In this document: in pieces, positions 7,186 to 15,453 of the stretch
How positions within the stretch are numbered: position 1 is the first letter of the stretch
How the letters are laid out: every line of letters starts with the position of its first letter
Assembly: GCF_943913955.1 (NCBI RefSeq)
Contig: NZ_CALUAE010000009.1
Location: forward strand, 1-64,000
Reading direction: 5' to 3'
Length of the DNA stretch: 64,000 nucleotides
Source of the DNA: Mycolicibacterium bacteremicum
GTDB lineage: Bacteria > Actinomycetota > Actinomycetes > Mycobacteriales > Mycobacteriaceae
Made by a program: the position numbers and the translations under genes
The notes under the pieces: model-generated
The model's input: only the letters and a program-made list of their open reading frames with translations
Told to the model about the DNA's origin: nothing
The model's database searches: none

Positions 7186-10008
7186 GTGGCTGACGACGAC
7201 CGGAGCCGGGCCGGCACCGGTACCGTTCGGCGGCTCGTGATTGTCGAGTCGCCGACCAAAGCACGCAAGATCGCAGGCTACCTGGGCTCCAATTACATCG
7301 TCGAATCCTCGCGTGGCCACATCCGCGACCTGCCGCGGGCGGCCGCCGACGTCCCCGCGAAGTACAAGTCGGAGCCGTGGGCCCGGCTCGGGGTGAACGT
7401 CGACGCCGACTTCGAACCGCTCTACATCGTCAGCCCCGACAAGAAGGGCACGGTCACCGAGCTCAAGGATCTGCTCAAGGGTGTCGACGAGCTCTACCTC
7501 GCCACCGACGGTGACCGCGAGGGTGAGGCCATCGCCTGGCACCTGCTGGAGACGCTCAAGCCGAAGGTCCCGGTCAAGCGGATGGTCTTCCACGAGATCA
7601 CCGAGCCGGCCATCCGGGCGGCCGCCGAGAGCCCGCGCGATCTGGACATCGACCTCGTCGACGCCCAGGAGACCCGCCGCATCCTGGACCGCCTCTACGG
7701 CTACGAGGTGTCCCCGGTGCTGTGGAAGAAGGTCGCCCCGAAGCTGTCGGCCGGCCGGGTGCAGTCGGTGGCCACCCGCATCATCGTGCAGCGGGAGCGC
7801 GAGCGGATGGCGTTCCGCAGCGCCGGCTACTGGGATGTGAGCGCCGAACTGGACGCCTCGGTCTCCGATCCGTCCGCCGCCCCGCCGCGCTTCACCGCGC
7901 GGCTGAACACCGTCGACGGCCGCCGGGTCGCCGCCGGCCGTGACTTCGACTCCCTCGGCGCGGTGCGCAAACCCGACGAGGTGCTCGTCCTCGACGAGGC
8001 CGCCGCCACCGCGCTGGCCAACGGGCTGCGCGGCGCGCAGCTGGCCGTGTCGTCGGTGGAGCAGAAGCCCTACACCCGTAAGCCCTACGCGCCGTTCATG
8101 ACCTCGACGCTGCAGCAGGAGGCCGGTCGCAAGCTGCGGTTCTCCTCCGAGCGCACCATGAGCATCGCGCAGCGGCTCTACGAGAACGGCTACATCACCT
8201 ACATGCGTACCGACTCCACGACGCTGTCGGAGTCGGCCATCAACGCTGCGCGCAACCAGGCCCGCGATCTCTACGGCCCGGAGTACGTGCACCCCACCCC
8301 GCGGCAGTACACCCGCAAGGTGAAGAACGCGCAGGAGGCCCACGAGGCGATCCGCCCCTCCGGTGACGTGTTCCAGACCCCCGGCCAGCTGCACAGCTCC
8401 CTGGAGGCCGACGAGTTCCGGCTTTACGAGCTGATCTGGCAGCGCACCGTCGCCTCGCAGATGGCCGATGCCCGCGGCACGACGCTGAGCCTGCGCATCG
8501 CCGGTGCCGCCGGCTCGGGCGAGCAGGTCGTCTTCAACGCCAGCGGACGCACGCTGACCTTCCCGGGCTTCCTGAAGGCCTACGTCGAGAGCATCGACGA
8601 TCAGGCCGGCGGCGAATCCGACGATGCCGAGAGCCGGCTGCCCAACCTGACCCAGGGGCAGCGGGTCGACGCCGCAGAGCTGACCGCCGACGGGCACACC
8701 ACCTCACCGCCGGCCCGCTATACCGAGGCCTCGCTGATCAAGGCGCTCGAGGAGCTCGGCATCGGCCGGCCGTCGACGTACTCGTCGATCATCAAGACCA
8801 TCCAGGACCGCGGTTATGTCCACAAGAAGGGCAGCGCGCTGGTGCCGTCCTGGGTGGCGTTCGCGGTGATCGGGCTGCTGGAGCAGCATTTCGGCCGGCT
8901 GGTCGACTACGACTTCACCGCCGCCATGGAGGACGAGCTCGACGCGATCGCCTCCGGTAGTGAGCGACGGACCAACTGGCTCAACAACTTCTATTTCGGC
9001 GGCGAGCACGGGGTGGAGGGCTCGATCGCCCGCGCGGGTGGTCTCAAGCAGCTGGTCGGTGGCAACCTCGAAGAGATCGATGCCCGACTGGTCAACTCCA
9101 TCAAGCTCTTCGATGATGACCAGGGTCGCGCGATCAACGTGCGGGTTGGCCGCAACGGCCCGTACCTGGAGCGGATGATCGAGGACCCGGACAACCCGGG
9201 TGAGCTCAAACCGCAGCGCGCGAACCTCAAGGATGAGCTGACGCCCGACGAGCTCACCCTCGAGCTCGCCGAAAAGGCTTTCGCCACACCGCAAGAGGGC
9301 CGCTCGCTGGGTGTCGACCCGGAGACCGGACACGAGATCGTGGCCAAGGACGGGCGTTTCGGCCCGTATGTCACCGAGGTGTTGCCCGAGCCGCCCGAGG
9401 ATCCCGACGCGGGTGTGGGCGCCAAGAAGGGCAAGAAGCCGACGGGCCCGAAGCCGCGGACCGGGTCGCTGCTGCGCACCATGGACCTGGAGACCATCAC
9501 CCTGGAGGACGCGCTCAAGCTGCTGTCGCTGCCCCGCGTCGTCGGCGTCGACCCCGCCAACAACGAGGAGATCACCGCGCAGAACGGCCGGTACGGCCCA
9601 TATCTCAAGCGCGGCACCGACTCCCGGTCGTTGGCCACCGAGGAGCAGATGTTCACCATCACCCTCGACGAGGCACTCAAGATCTACGCCGAGCCCAAGC
9701 GGCGCGGCCGCCAGGGTGCGGCCACCCCGCCGCTGCGCGAGTTGGGCAACGATGCGGCCTCAGGCAAGCCGATGGTGATCAAGGACGGCCGCTTCGGTCC
9801 CTACGTCACCGACGGGGAGACCAACGCCAGCCTGCGCAAGGGTGATGACGTGCTGTCCATCACCGATGAGCGGGCCTCGGAGTTGCTCGCCGATCGCCGC
9901 GCCCGCGGACCGGTGAAGAAGGCCGCCAAGAAGGCGCCCGCCAAGAAGGCGGCGAAGAAGACGGCGGCCAAGAAGGCGCCCGCCAAGAAGGCCGCCAAGA
10001 AAGCCTAG
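7186..10008 (+). CDS. topA: DNA topoisomerase I
   Basis: A 940-residue type IA topoisomerase that relaxes negative supercoils by single-strand passage. The N-terminal Toprim domain has IVESPTKARKI near residue 15 and the metal-binding acidic triad D108, D110, E112 in ATDGDREGEA. The active-site tyrosine is Y339 in ITYMRTDST, close to Tyr342 of the M. tuberculosis enzyme. The C-terminal half has repeated modules (KDGRFGPYVT, QNGRYGPYLK, KDGRFGPYVT) and lacks zinc-finger cysteines, as in other mycobacteria. It ends in a Lys/Ala tail of KKAPAKKAAKK-type repeats from about residue 908, known in mycobacterial enzymes to help DNA binding. The GTG start 7186 has an AGAAGAAGG ribosome-binding site. 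It is convergent with the cyclase gene, 9 bp apart. Confidence 0.98.
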   Translation: MADDDRSRAGTGTVRRLVIVESPTKARKIAGYLGSNYIVESSRGHIRDLPRAAADVPAKYKSEPWARLGVNVDADFEPLYIVSPDKKGTVTELKDLLKGVDELYLATDGDREGEAIAWHLLETLKPKVPVKRMVFHEITEPAIRAAAESPRDLDIDLVDAQETRRILDRLYGYEVSPVLWKKVAPKLSAGRVQSVATRIIVQRERERMAFRSAGYWDVSAELDASVSDPSAAPPRFTARLNTVDGRRVAAGRDFDSLGAVRKPDEVLVLDEAAATALANGLRGAQLAVSSVEQKPYTRKPYAPFMTSTLQQEAGRKLRFSSERTMSIAQRLYENGYITYMRTDSTTLSESAINAARNQARDLYGPEYVHPTPRQYTRKVKNAQEAHEAIRPSGDVFQTPGQLHSSLEADEFRLYELIWQRTVASQMADARGTTLSLRIAGAAGSGEQVVFNASGRTLTFPGFLKAYVESIDDQAGGESDDAESRLPNLTQGQRVDAAELTADGHTTSPPARYTEASLIKALEELGIGRPSTYSSIIKTIQDRGYVHKKGSALVPSWVAFAVIGLLEQHFGRLVDYDFTAAMEDELDAIASGSERRTNWLNNFYFGGEHGVEGSIARAGGLKQLVGGNLEEIDARLVNSIKLFDDDQGRAINVRVGRNGPYLERMIEDPDNPGELKPQRANLKDELTPDELTLELAEKAFATPQEGRSLGVDPETGHEIVAKDGRFGPYVTEVLPEPPEDPDAGVGAKKGKKPTGPKPRTGSLLRTMDLETITLEDALKLLSLPRVVGVDPANNEEITAQNGRYGPYLKRGTDSRSLATEEQMFTITLDEALKIYAEPKRRGRQGAATPPLRELGNDAASGKPMVIKDGRFGPYVTDGETNASLRKGDDVLSITDERASELLADRRARGPVKKAAKKAPAKKAAKKTAAKKAPAKKAAKKA

Positions 10009-10017
10009 GGCGAGCGC

Positions 10018-11598
10018 TCAGGCGCTCGGTTCCGGCGTCGGCGCAATGGCGCGCACCGCGGGGCGGGCGAGCTGTGTCGGCGCCGAACGTCCACGCAGCT
10101 CGACGATCTCACCGACATCCCAGGCCAGCGCCTCGGCGTCGACCGCACCGCTGACCGCGATGGCCGAGGCCAGCACGTGGCCCTCCTCCAGCTTGGCCAG
10201 CTCGGTGAGCCGGGCGGCCTCGTTCACCGGGTCGCCGATCACGGTGTACTCGAAGCGAGCCTGCGCGCCGATGTGCCCGGCGATGGCCCGCCCCGCGGAC
10301 ACGCCGATGCCGAACTCGGTCTGTCCCAGCACGTTGACCAACTCGTCGTGCAGCTCACGGGAGGCGGCCAGCGCCGCACCCGAGGCGTCGGGGTGCTCGA
10401 TCGGGGCGCCGAAGATGGCCAGCGCGGCATCGCCCTGGAACTTGTTGACGAAGCCGCCGTGCTTGTTCACGGTGTCCACGATGACCCGGAAGAATTCGTT
10501 GAGCAGGTTGACGACCTCGGCGGCCGGGATGGTGGAGGCGAGCTGGGTGGAGCCGACCAGATCGACGAACAACACCGCGACATCGCGTTCCTGACCGCCC
10601 AGTTCGGTGCCGCGCTCCAACGCGCGGCGGGCCACGTCCTCGCCCACGTATCGGCCGAACAGGTCGCGCAGGCGCTGCCGTTCGGCGAGATCGCGCACCA
10701 TGTCGTTGAAACCGGCCTGCAGCAGGCCGAGCTCGCTGGCATCGTAGATCTGCATGTGCGCGTTGTAATTTCCGCGCTGTACCTCACCGAGCGCCCAGCG
10801 CAGCTGACGCAGCGGGTCGGCGATCGACATGGACACCAGCACGGTGCCGATGAGCCCGATCAGCAGGGCCGCGATGGCCAGCAGCAGGATCGGGGTGGCC
10901 AGCTTGTCCGCGGGTGCCTTGAGGATCTCGAACTTGCTGGCCACCACGGCCAGCACGATGGCCAGGATCGGCACTCCGGTGGACAGCACCCAGGTCAGTA
11001 CCTGGCGCAAAATGACACCGGGGGCCCGGAAGTTCTCCGGTATGCCGGTTCGTAGCGCGGCCACCGCGACCGGGCGCAGCACCCGCTCGGACTGCAGGTA
11101 GCCGATGATGGCCACGGCGGTGGCGCCCAGTGCGGTCGCAACCGCGACGACCGGGGCCGACTTGCTGGCCACCGGCCAGCTGGCCACGATGAACACCACC
11201 GACCCCATGAACCAGTTGGTGACGTTGATGACCGAGCGGTAGTAGGGCATCTTCAGCGCGCGGGCGCGGGCCACCTCGCTGATGGTGGCGGCGTCGCCGA
11301 GCAGGGTGTCGCGGCGTTGCCAGCGGATCACCGGCAGCAGCAGCCGCAGCGTGACGTAGGCGGCAATGCTGAACGACACGAACAGGAAGCCCAGGAACAC
11401 CGCGAGGTTGAAGGTGGGCAGCTCCTGGAGCTGGATCCGGTCCTCCGGCGGCAGCGCGTAGCGGAGGAAGCCCAGGACCAGCAGCGCGCCGATGATGTCG
11501 GCCTGCACCATGCCCAGCAGGAACACCGGCCAGGGCGTGCGGGCAACCCATCGGACGAACGCACTGATGCGCCCGATCGGTACGGCCTCTGCACTCAC
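10018..11598 (-). CDS. Membrane-bound class III adenylate cyclase (Rv3645-like)
   Basis: Makes cAMP from ATP. The protein has 526 residues from GTG 11598, chosen because the longer frame would run into the divergent holB gene. Six hydrophobic segments occupy about residues 20-300, followed by a HAMP linker (SMSIADPLRQLRWALGEVQRGNYN) and a class III cyclase domain over the last 170 residues. The domain shows VLFVDLVGST with the first metal-binding Asp, NKFQGDAALAIFGAP with the substrate Lys and second Asp, and GDPVNEAARLTELAK with the Asn/Arg transition-state residues. All catalytic positions look intact. In M. tuberculosis Rv3645 is a major cAMP source linked to fatty-acid and drug responses. 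The gene is convergent with topA and divergent from holB. Confidence 0.9.
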   Translation of the reverse strand: MSAEAVPIGRISAFVRWVARTPWPVFLLGMVQADIIGALLVLGFLRYALPPEDRIQLQELPTFNLAVFLGFLFVSFSIAAYVTLRLLLPVIRWQRRDTLLGDAATISEVARARALKMPYYRSVINVTNWFMGSVVFIVASWPVASKSAPVVAVATALGATAVAIIGYLQSERVLRPVAVAALRTGIPENFRAPGVILRQVLTWVLSTGVPILAIVLAVVASKFEILKAPADKLATPILLLAIAALLIGLIGTVLVSMSIADPLRQLRWALGEVQRGNYNAHMQIYDASELGLLQAGFNDMVRDLAERQRLRDLFGRYVGEDVARRALERGTELGGQERDVAVLFVDLVGSTQLASTIPAAEVVNLLNEFFRVIVDTVNKHGGFVNKFQGDAALAIFGAPIEHPDASGAALAASRELHDELVNVLGQTEFGIGVSAGRAIAGHIGAQARFEYTVIGDPVNEAARLTELAKLEEGHVLASAIAVSGAVDAEALAWDVGEIVELRGRSAPTQLARPAVRAIAPTPEPSA

Positions 11599-11666
11599 CC
11601 GTTTACCGTATCGGTCGGCTGGGACGAGTCGCGCCGCTGTGGCCGTGTCGTGTCCGAGCGTGCCAC

Positions 11667-11672
11667 TAGGGT
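11667..11672 (+). promoter_or_regulatory. Putative leaderless -10 of holB
   Basis: TAGGGT lies 12 nt before the GTG start at 11679, matching the mycobacterial TANNNT -10 with transcription starting at the initiation codon. Confidence 0.4.
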
Positions 11673-11678
11673 GCAGGG

Positions 11679-12890
11679 GTGCGCAGTGGTGTTTTTTCCT
11701 CTCTGGTGGGCCAGCGCCACGTCGAGGAGGAGCTGGTCGCGGCGGCGTTGTCGGCACGCGCGGAGCAGGGGCACAGCGGGCTCACCGCCGGTGGGATGAC
11801 GCATGCCTGGCTGATCACCGGTCCGCCGGGATCGGGGCGCTCGGTCGCGGCGCTGTGTTTCGCGGCGGCGCTGCAGTGCACGTCGGAGGGCGCACCCGGG
11901 TGCGGCGAGTGCCGGGCGTGCACCACCACCATGGCCGGCACGCACGCCGATGTGCGCCGCATCATCCCGGAGGGGCTGTCGATCGCGGTCAAGGAGATGC
12001 GCGAGATCGTGCAGATCGCCTCCCGCCGTCCCGGCACGGGACGCTGGCAGATCGTGGTGGTCGAGGATGCCGACCGGCTCACCGAGGGCGCGGCGAACGC
12101 GCTGCTCAAGGTGGTCGAGGAGCCCCCGCAGTCCACGGTCTTCCTGTTGTGCGCACCATCGGTCGACCCCGAGGACATCGCCGTGACGCTCCGGTCACGC
12201 TGCCGGCACGTCGCGTTGGTGACCCCGCCCACCGATGCCATCGCCGAGGTGCTCGTCGAGCGCGACGGGATCCCCGCCGACACGGCGGCCTGGGCGGCCT
12301 CGGTCAGCGGCGGTCATGTGGGCCGGGCCCGCCGACTGGCCACCGACCCGGAGTCCCAGCAGCGCCGCCGGCGCGCGTTGGAGCTGGCCCGCGACGCCGC
12401 CACCCCGACCCGGGCGTACGCCGCCGCCGAGGAATTGGTGGCCACCGCGGAGGCGGAGGCCAAGGCGTCGACGGTGGACCGCAACGAGACCGAGGCCGAG
12501 GAGTTGCGGACCGCGTTGGGTGCGGGCGGCACCGGCAAGGGCACCGCGGGCGCCATACGCGGCGCCGCCGGGGCGATGAAGCTGTTGGAGCAGCGGCAGA
12601 AGTCGCGCCAGACCCGGGCGTCCCGGGATGCGTTGGACCGGGCCCTGATGGACCTGGCGACCTACTTCCGCGATGCCCTGGTGGTCTCGGCCGGAGCGGG
12701 CACGGTGACGCCCAACCACCCGGACATGGCCGAGAAGGTGGGTGCCATGGCCGAGCACGTGCCGCCGGACCGGCTGCTGCGGTGCATCGAGGCGGTGCTG
12801 GAGTGCCGGGAGGCGCTGGCGGTGAACGTCAAGCCGAAGTTCGCGGTCGACGCGATGGTGGCCACCGTCGGGCAGGCACTGCGCAACTGA
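11679..12890 (+). CDS. holB: DNA polymerase III subunit delta'
   Basis: A 403-residue clamp-loader AAA+ protein (Rv3644c counterpart, about 401 aa). Delta' is the rigid stator of the clamp loader that loads the beta clamp onto DNA. It has a P-loop-like GPPGSGRS in which Arg replaces the usual Lys (delta' subunits do not need ATPase activity), a zinc-binding cluster (CTSEGAPGCGECRAC), VVEDADRLTEGAANALLKVVEEPP in place of Walker B, and a sensor-1 region with LRSRCRHVALVTPP. The C-terminal half is a helical collar domain. The gene sits just upstream of tRNA-Thr, as in M. tuberculosis. The start GTG 11679 is supported by the -10 hexamer at leaderless spacing. Confidence 0.93.
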   Translation: MRSGVFSSLVGQRHVEEELVAAALSARAEQGHSGLTAGGMTHAWLITGPPGSGRSVAALCFAAALQCTSEGAPGCGECRACTTTMAGTHADVRRIIPEGLSIAVKEMREIVQIASRRPGTGRWQIVVVEDADRLTEGAANALLKVVEEPPQSTVFLLCAPSVDPEDIAVTLRSRCRHVALVTPPTDAIAEVLVERDGIPADTAAWAASVSGGHVGRARRLATDPESQQRRRRALELARDAATPTRAYAAAEELVATAEAEAKASTVDRNETEAEELRTALGAGGTGKGTAGAIRGAAGAMKLLEQRQKSRQTRASRDALDRALMDLATYFRDALVVSAGAGTVTPNHPDMAEKVGAMAEHVPPDRLLRCIEAVLECREALAVNVKPKFAVDAMVATVGQALRN

Positions 12891-12915
12891 TTAGTGCCGC
12901 GGGCGGGCGCTGTCG

Positions 12916-12943
12916 TAGACTCGTCGGGCCTGCCCAGGCAGGC
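12916..12943 (+). promoter_or_regulatory. tRNA-Thr promoter -10 and leader hairpin
   Basis: TAGACT (12916-12921) is a plausible -10, with transcription starting near 12928. The predicted leader is almost entirely a perfect 7-bp inverted repeat GCCTGCC (12928-12934) / GGCAGGC (12937-12943), ending 2 nt before the mature tRNA 5' end. Confidence 0.4.
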
Positions 12944-12945
12944 GC

Positions 12946-13021
12946 GCCACCCTAGCTCAGTCGGTAGAGCAATTCACTCGTAATGAATAGGTCAGGGGTT
13001 CGATTCCCCTGGGTGGCTCCA
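12946..13021 (+). tRNA. tRNA-Thr (anticodon CGT)
   Basis: A full cloverleaf can be drawn. The acceptor stem is GCCACCC / GGGTGGC, the D-arm GCTCAGTCGGTAGAGC, and the anticodon loop CTCGTAA gives anticodon CGT, which reads ACG (Thr). The T-arm contains GGTTCGATTCC between AGGGG and CCCCT, and the encoded CCA is at 13019-13021. Position after holB matches thrT in M. tuberculosis. Confidence 0.97.
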
Positions 13022-13029
13022 TGTCCGGG

Positions 13030-13864
13030 TCACGGCCGGACGGCATGCCGCCATCCCAGTGGGTTCAGCTCGCGGAACGGATCGTCGGTGCGGACGTCCT
13101 GAAGATCGGACAGCACCGTTTCCAGTGCGGTCCTTGACCTGCCGCGCCCATTCGTCGGCCTCGATGTCAGCGGGCTTTCCGGTGTCGATCGGTGCGCCGA
13201 AACGCAGGTAAATCCGCTGGGGATGCGGAATCAATGTCGGGCCGATTCCGTGCACCAGGGGCATGGCCATCTCGGGTCGGCCGCCGAATCGCTGCGCCAG
13301 CGCCTGACTGAAGCGGCCCCATCGGCCATCGCGGGTCGTGAAACTGCGGTAGACCTCGTCGCCGCCGACGAGTCCGGCGGGCACGATCGGGTAGCCGAAC
13401 TCGGCCGCTATCCGGGCGAATCCGGCGCGGCCTGTCCAGTTGACGGTGTTCTCCTCACCTTTGAACTTGGCGATCTCGCGTCCACCACCCGGGAAGACCA
13501 GGATCGGCTGGTCGTGGCGCATCAGTTCGCGGGCCGATTCCGGTGCGCCGACGGTAGCGCCGCAGGCGGCCATCAGGTCCGCGGCCGGGCCCGGCATCTT
13601 GCCGAATCCGCGGTCTGTCAGTGGTCGCACCAGCACGCCGATCTCGCGGCGAACCACGTACGGAATGAGAAAGGCCTCGGCCCCTGACTGAGTGTGGTTC
13701 CCGACCAACAGGAATCGTCCGTCCCGGGGCAGGTTCTGCAATCCGCTCACATAGGGCCGACACAGATCGATCAGCGGCCCGGCTCGATCGGCGACCGTCT
13801 CGACCACCTGCCGGATTGCGCGGATGCGTCCTGGTGGGTTGATCAGAATCGACGTGTCGGTCAT
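13030..13864 (-). pseudogene. Lysophospholipid acyltransferase-family protein with C-terminal frameshift
   Basis: The main frame encodes a PlsC/DGAT-like acyltransferase: GNHTQSGAEAF in the HX4D region (the usual acidic residue is absent), a FPGGGREIAKFKGEENTV substrate-binding block, and YPIVPAGLVGGDEVY. From ATG 13864 this frame continues after the 13125-13145 region into an Arg/Pro-rich tail that runs antisense into tRNA-Thr and stops at 12992. In the +1 frame the same DNA encodes a natural helical end (TALETVLSDLQDVRTDDPF, then RELNPLGWRHAVRP) with a stop at 13030-13032, before the tRNA. One extra base in the AAGGACC run (minus strand, near 13136) explains both. It could be a sequencing error, a strain mutation or a real loss of the C-terminus. 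The gene is divergent from a TetR gene that shares its operator. Confidence 0.72.
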
Positions 13865-13889
13865 GGCGGACATGCCCACACCGTACCGA

Positions 13890-13914
13890 ACGAACTAGTT
13901 CGTCTGGATATGAT
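13890..13914 (+). promoter_or_regulatory. TetR operator palindrome and leaderless promoter
   Basis: ACGAACTAGTTCGT (13890-13903) is a perfect 14-bp palindrome lying between the divergent acyltransferase and tetR genes. TATGAT (13909-13914) is a strong -10 located 12 nt before the tetR GTG 13921. The palindrome therefore sits in the -35/-10 spacer, the classical arrangement for TetR autorepression and control of the divergent neighbour. Confidence 0.7.
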
Positions 13915-13920
13915 CCGGCT

Positions 13921-14490
13921 GTGAGAAGTGCACCGCAGCTGCGTTCGGAGATTCTCGGAGCGGCCCGCGTGGAGTTCGCTCGGTACGGCCTCGCCGGTGC
14001 CCGGGTGGACCGGATAGCCCGGCTCGCCCACGCCAGTAAGGAACGCCTTTACGCGCATTTCGGCGACAAGGAGGCGCTGTTCCGTGCGGTGTTCGCCATC
14101 GACGGGATGGAGTTCTACCGATCGGTGACCTTGCGCGCCGACGCCGTCGCGGAGTTCGTCGGTGACGTCTTCGACCTGGCCACCACCCGGCCCGAGCACC
14201 TCCGGATGATCACCTGGGCGAAGCTGGAGGGATTCGACCTCGGGGCGCCCGATTTCGACGGCGAGCCCGTTCCGGGACAGGCGATTGCGGCCATCGAGGC
14301 CGCGCAGGCGAACGGACACATCGACCCGGCGTGGGCTGCCACGGATCTCATCGTCATGCTGTTCGCGATCGGACTGGCGTGGGCGCAGAGTCCGCACCCG
14401 GACGCGGTGACCGACGATCCCGGTGTGATCGCCCACCGTCGTGCGGTGGCGGTCGACGCCGGTCGCCGACTCATCGCGGCGCGGGGTTAA
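13921..14490 (+). CDS. TetR/AcrR family transcriptional regulator
   Basis: A 189-residue repressor. The N-terminal helix-turn-helix covers about residues 10-55 (ILGAARVEFARYGLAGARVD, then RIARLAHASKERLYAHFGDK with the family's Y-x-H-F-x-x-K signature). The remaining helical ligand-binding domain has no recognisable ligand motif. It is divergent from the frameshifted acyltransferase, and a perfect palindrome overlaps its own promoter, so it most likely represses itself and that gene. The natural inducer could be a lipid or acyl compound given the neighbour, but this is inference. Its end overlaps by 4 bp the end of the convergent hypothetical gene. Confidence 0.9.
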   Translation: MRSAPQLRSEILGAARVEFARYGLAGARVDRIARLAHASKERLYAHFGDKEALFRAVFAIDGMEFYRSVTLRADAVAEFVGDVFDLATTRPEHLRMITWAKLEGFDLGAPDFDGEPVPGQAIAAIEAAQANGHIDPAWAATDLIVMLFAIGLAWAQSPHPDAVTDDPGVIAHRRAVAVDAGRRLIAARG

Positions 14491-14855
14491 CCCACCCGGC
14501 GCTGCGCCTCCCGGCGTTCGGCCAGCCGGGAGAACAGATCGTCCAGATCGATCTCGTTGGCCTGCCGCGGCCGGCGCTGATGGAAACGGGATTCGTCGAA
14601 GCTCGCCGGGCAGTCGAACCGGTGCAGATGCAGGCAGGTGGCCGGCCAGCGACCCTCATACACGTCATCGAGATCCACCACCTGGCGGGACAGCCGCCGG
14701 ATGGCGAAGCGGTTACCGGCCGCACTGTCCTCGGTGGGGAACTCGTTGGCGTCGAACAACTGCCAGCCGCCGTACACGGTCTGTAGCCACACCGTCTCGA
14801 TGCCGCAGTGCCGGCAGGGCGCGACCGTCGAGGGCCGGGAGTCCGTCGAGATCAT
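14487..14855 (-). CDS. Hypothetical protein with N-terminal CxxC motif
   Basis: A 122-residue protein not recognised as a characterised family. The N-terminus has APCRHCGIETVWLQ, a CxxC that could bind a metal with the later Cys in ATCLHLHRFDCPASFDESR. The middle contains a DLDDVYEGRWPATCLHLH segment and the C-terminus is strongly charged (DLDDLFSRLAERREAQRRVG). No signal peptide or membrane segment is seen, so it is presumably cytoplasmic. It is convergent with the TetR gene (4-bp overlap at the ends) and lies upstream of a separate minus-strand gene about 60 bp away. Coding status is supported by codon bias and the absence of a better frame on the other strand. Confidence 0.6.
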   Translation of the reverse strand: MISTDSRPSTVAPCRHCGIETVWLQTVYGGWQLFDANEFPTEDSAAGNRFAIRRLSRQVVDLDDVYEGRWPATCLHLHRFDCPASFDESRFHQRRPRQANEIDLDDLFSRLAERREAQRRVG

Positions 14856-14915
14856 CAGCCAACCGTAGGCGCCCCCACCGACAAGTCGCGGCGCACACGC
14901 CGGGGCTCGGGCGGG

Positions 14916-15437
14916 TCAGTGCCGCAACGCGTCGTACTCGGTCGCCAGGACGCCGATGCGGGCAGCGATGGCGCCCAGCTCGCCGTGGGATCGCGTCACG
15001 ATATCGGACAGCCGGCCGAGTCCCTGGGCGACGATCGCCGCCCGGATGTGCTCACCGGCGCCCTCGGGCGGGGCGGCGGCCGTCGCGTCCAGCACCCACC
15101 GGCGCAAGGCGTCGAGCTCGCGTCGACCCCCTGACACCACCTCGGCGGACTCGTCCAGGCGTCGGCCCAGCCGGCCGTCGAGTTCGGCCAGGCGATCCAG
15201 CACCCGTTGCTGTTCGGCATGCACGACGGCGTACGCCGCGGCGGCCGTCCCGGTCCACTCGTCGTCGGCGGCGGTGCCCAGCTGTGCCCGCAGCGCACGC
15301 AGTCGAGCGCTCTGGTCGAACGCCGCGCCTGGCTGCGGCACACCAAGGCCGAATATCGCCCAGGTATCCGTCCAGGTGGACAGGAACGCCTCGACAACCC
15401 CCATGAATGAATCCCCCATCAGTTCCCCGGGATCCAT
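14916..15437 (-). CDS. EspA/EspE-like, WXG-type small helical protein
   Basis: A 173-residue helical protein. The N-terminal segment FLSTWTDTWAIFGLGVPQPG resembles the start of ESX-1-associated EspA/EspE proteins (a hydrophobic helix followed by GxGxPxxG). It is followed by a WTGTAAAAYAVVHAEQQRVL block reminiscent of WXG helix-turn-helix secretion substrates and by a long Arg/Glu-rich helix. A canonical YxxxD/E secretion tail is not evident, although YAVVH sits in the corresponding position. In M. tuberculosis the espA cluster lies in the same broad chromosomal interval, which makes the resemblance more interesting, but no ESX machinery genes are in this window. ATG starts at 15437, 15419 or 15404 are possible. 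Confidence 0.55.
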   Translation of the reverse strand: MDPGELMGDSFMGVVEAFLSTWTDTWAIFGLGVPQPGAAFDQSARLRALRAQLGTAADDEWTGTAAAAYAVVHAEQQRVLDRLAELDGRLGRRLDESAEVVSGGRRELDALRRWVLDATAAAPPEGAGEHIRAAIVAQGLGRLSDIVTRSHGELGAIAARIGVLATEYDALRH

Positions 15438-15453
15438 TATCGACCCGCCGGGA

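Noticed and set aside
7129..8697. Antisense open frame opposite topA
   Set aside because: No ribosome-binding site, no recognisable domain, and it overlaps the conserved catalytic region of topA.
11599..11757. N-terminal extension of the adenylate cyclase
   Set aside because: The extra 53 codons are Pro/Arg/His-rich, overlap the divergent holB start region and do not resemble the family.
12992..13029. Real C-terminus of the acyltransferase extending antisense into the tRNA
   Set aside because: The alternative frame gives a natural end before the tRNA, and coding through a tRNA gene is improbable.
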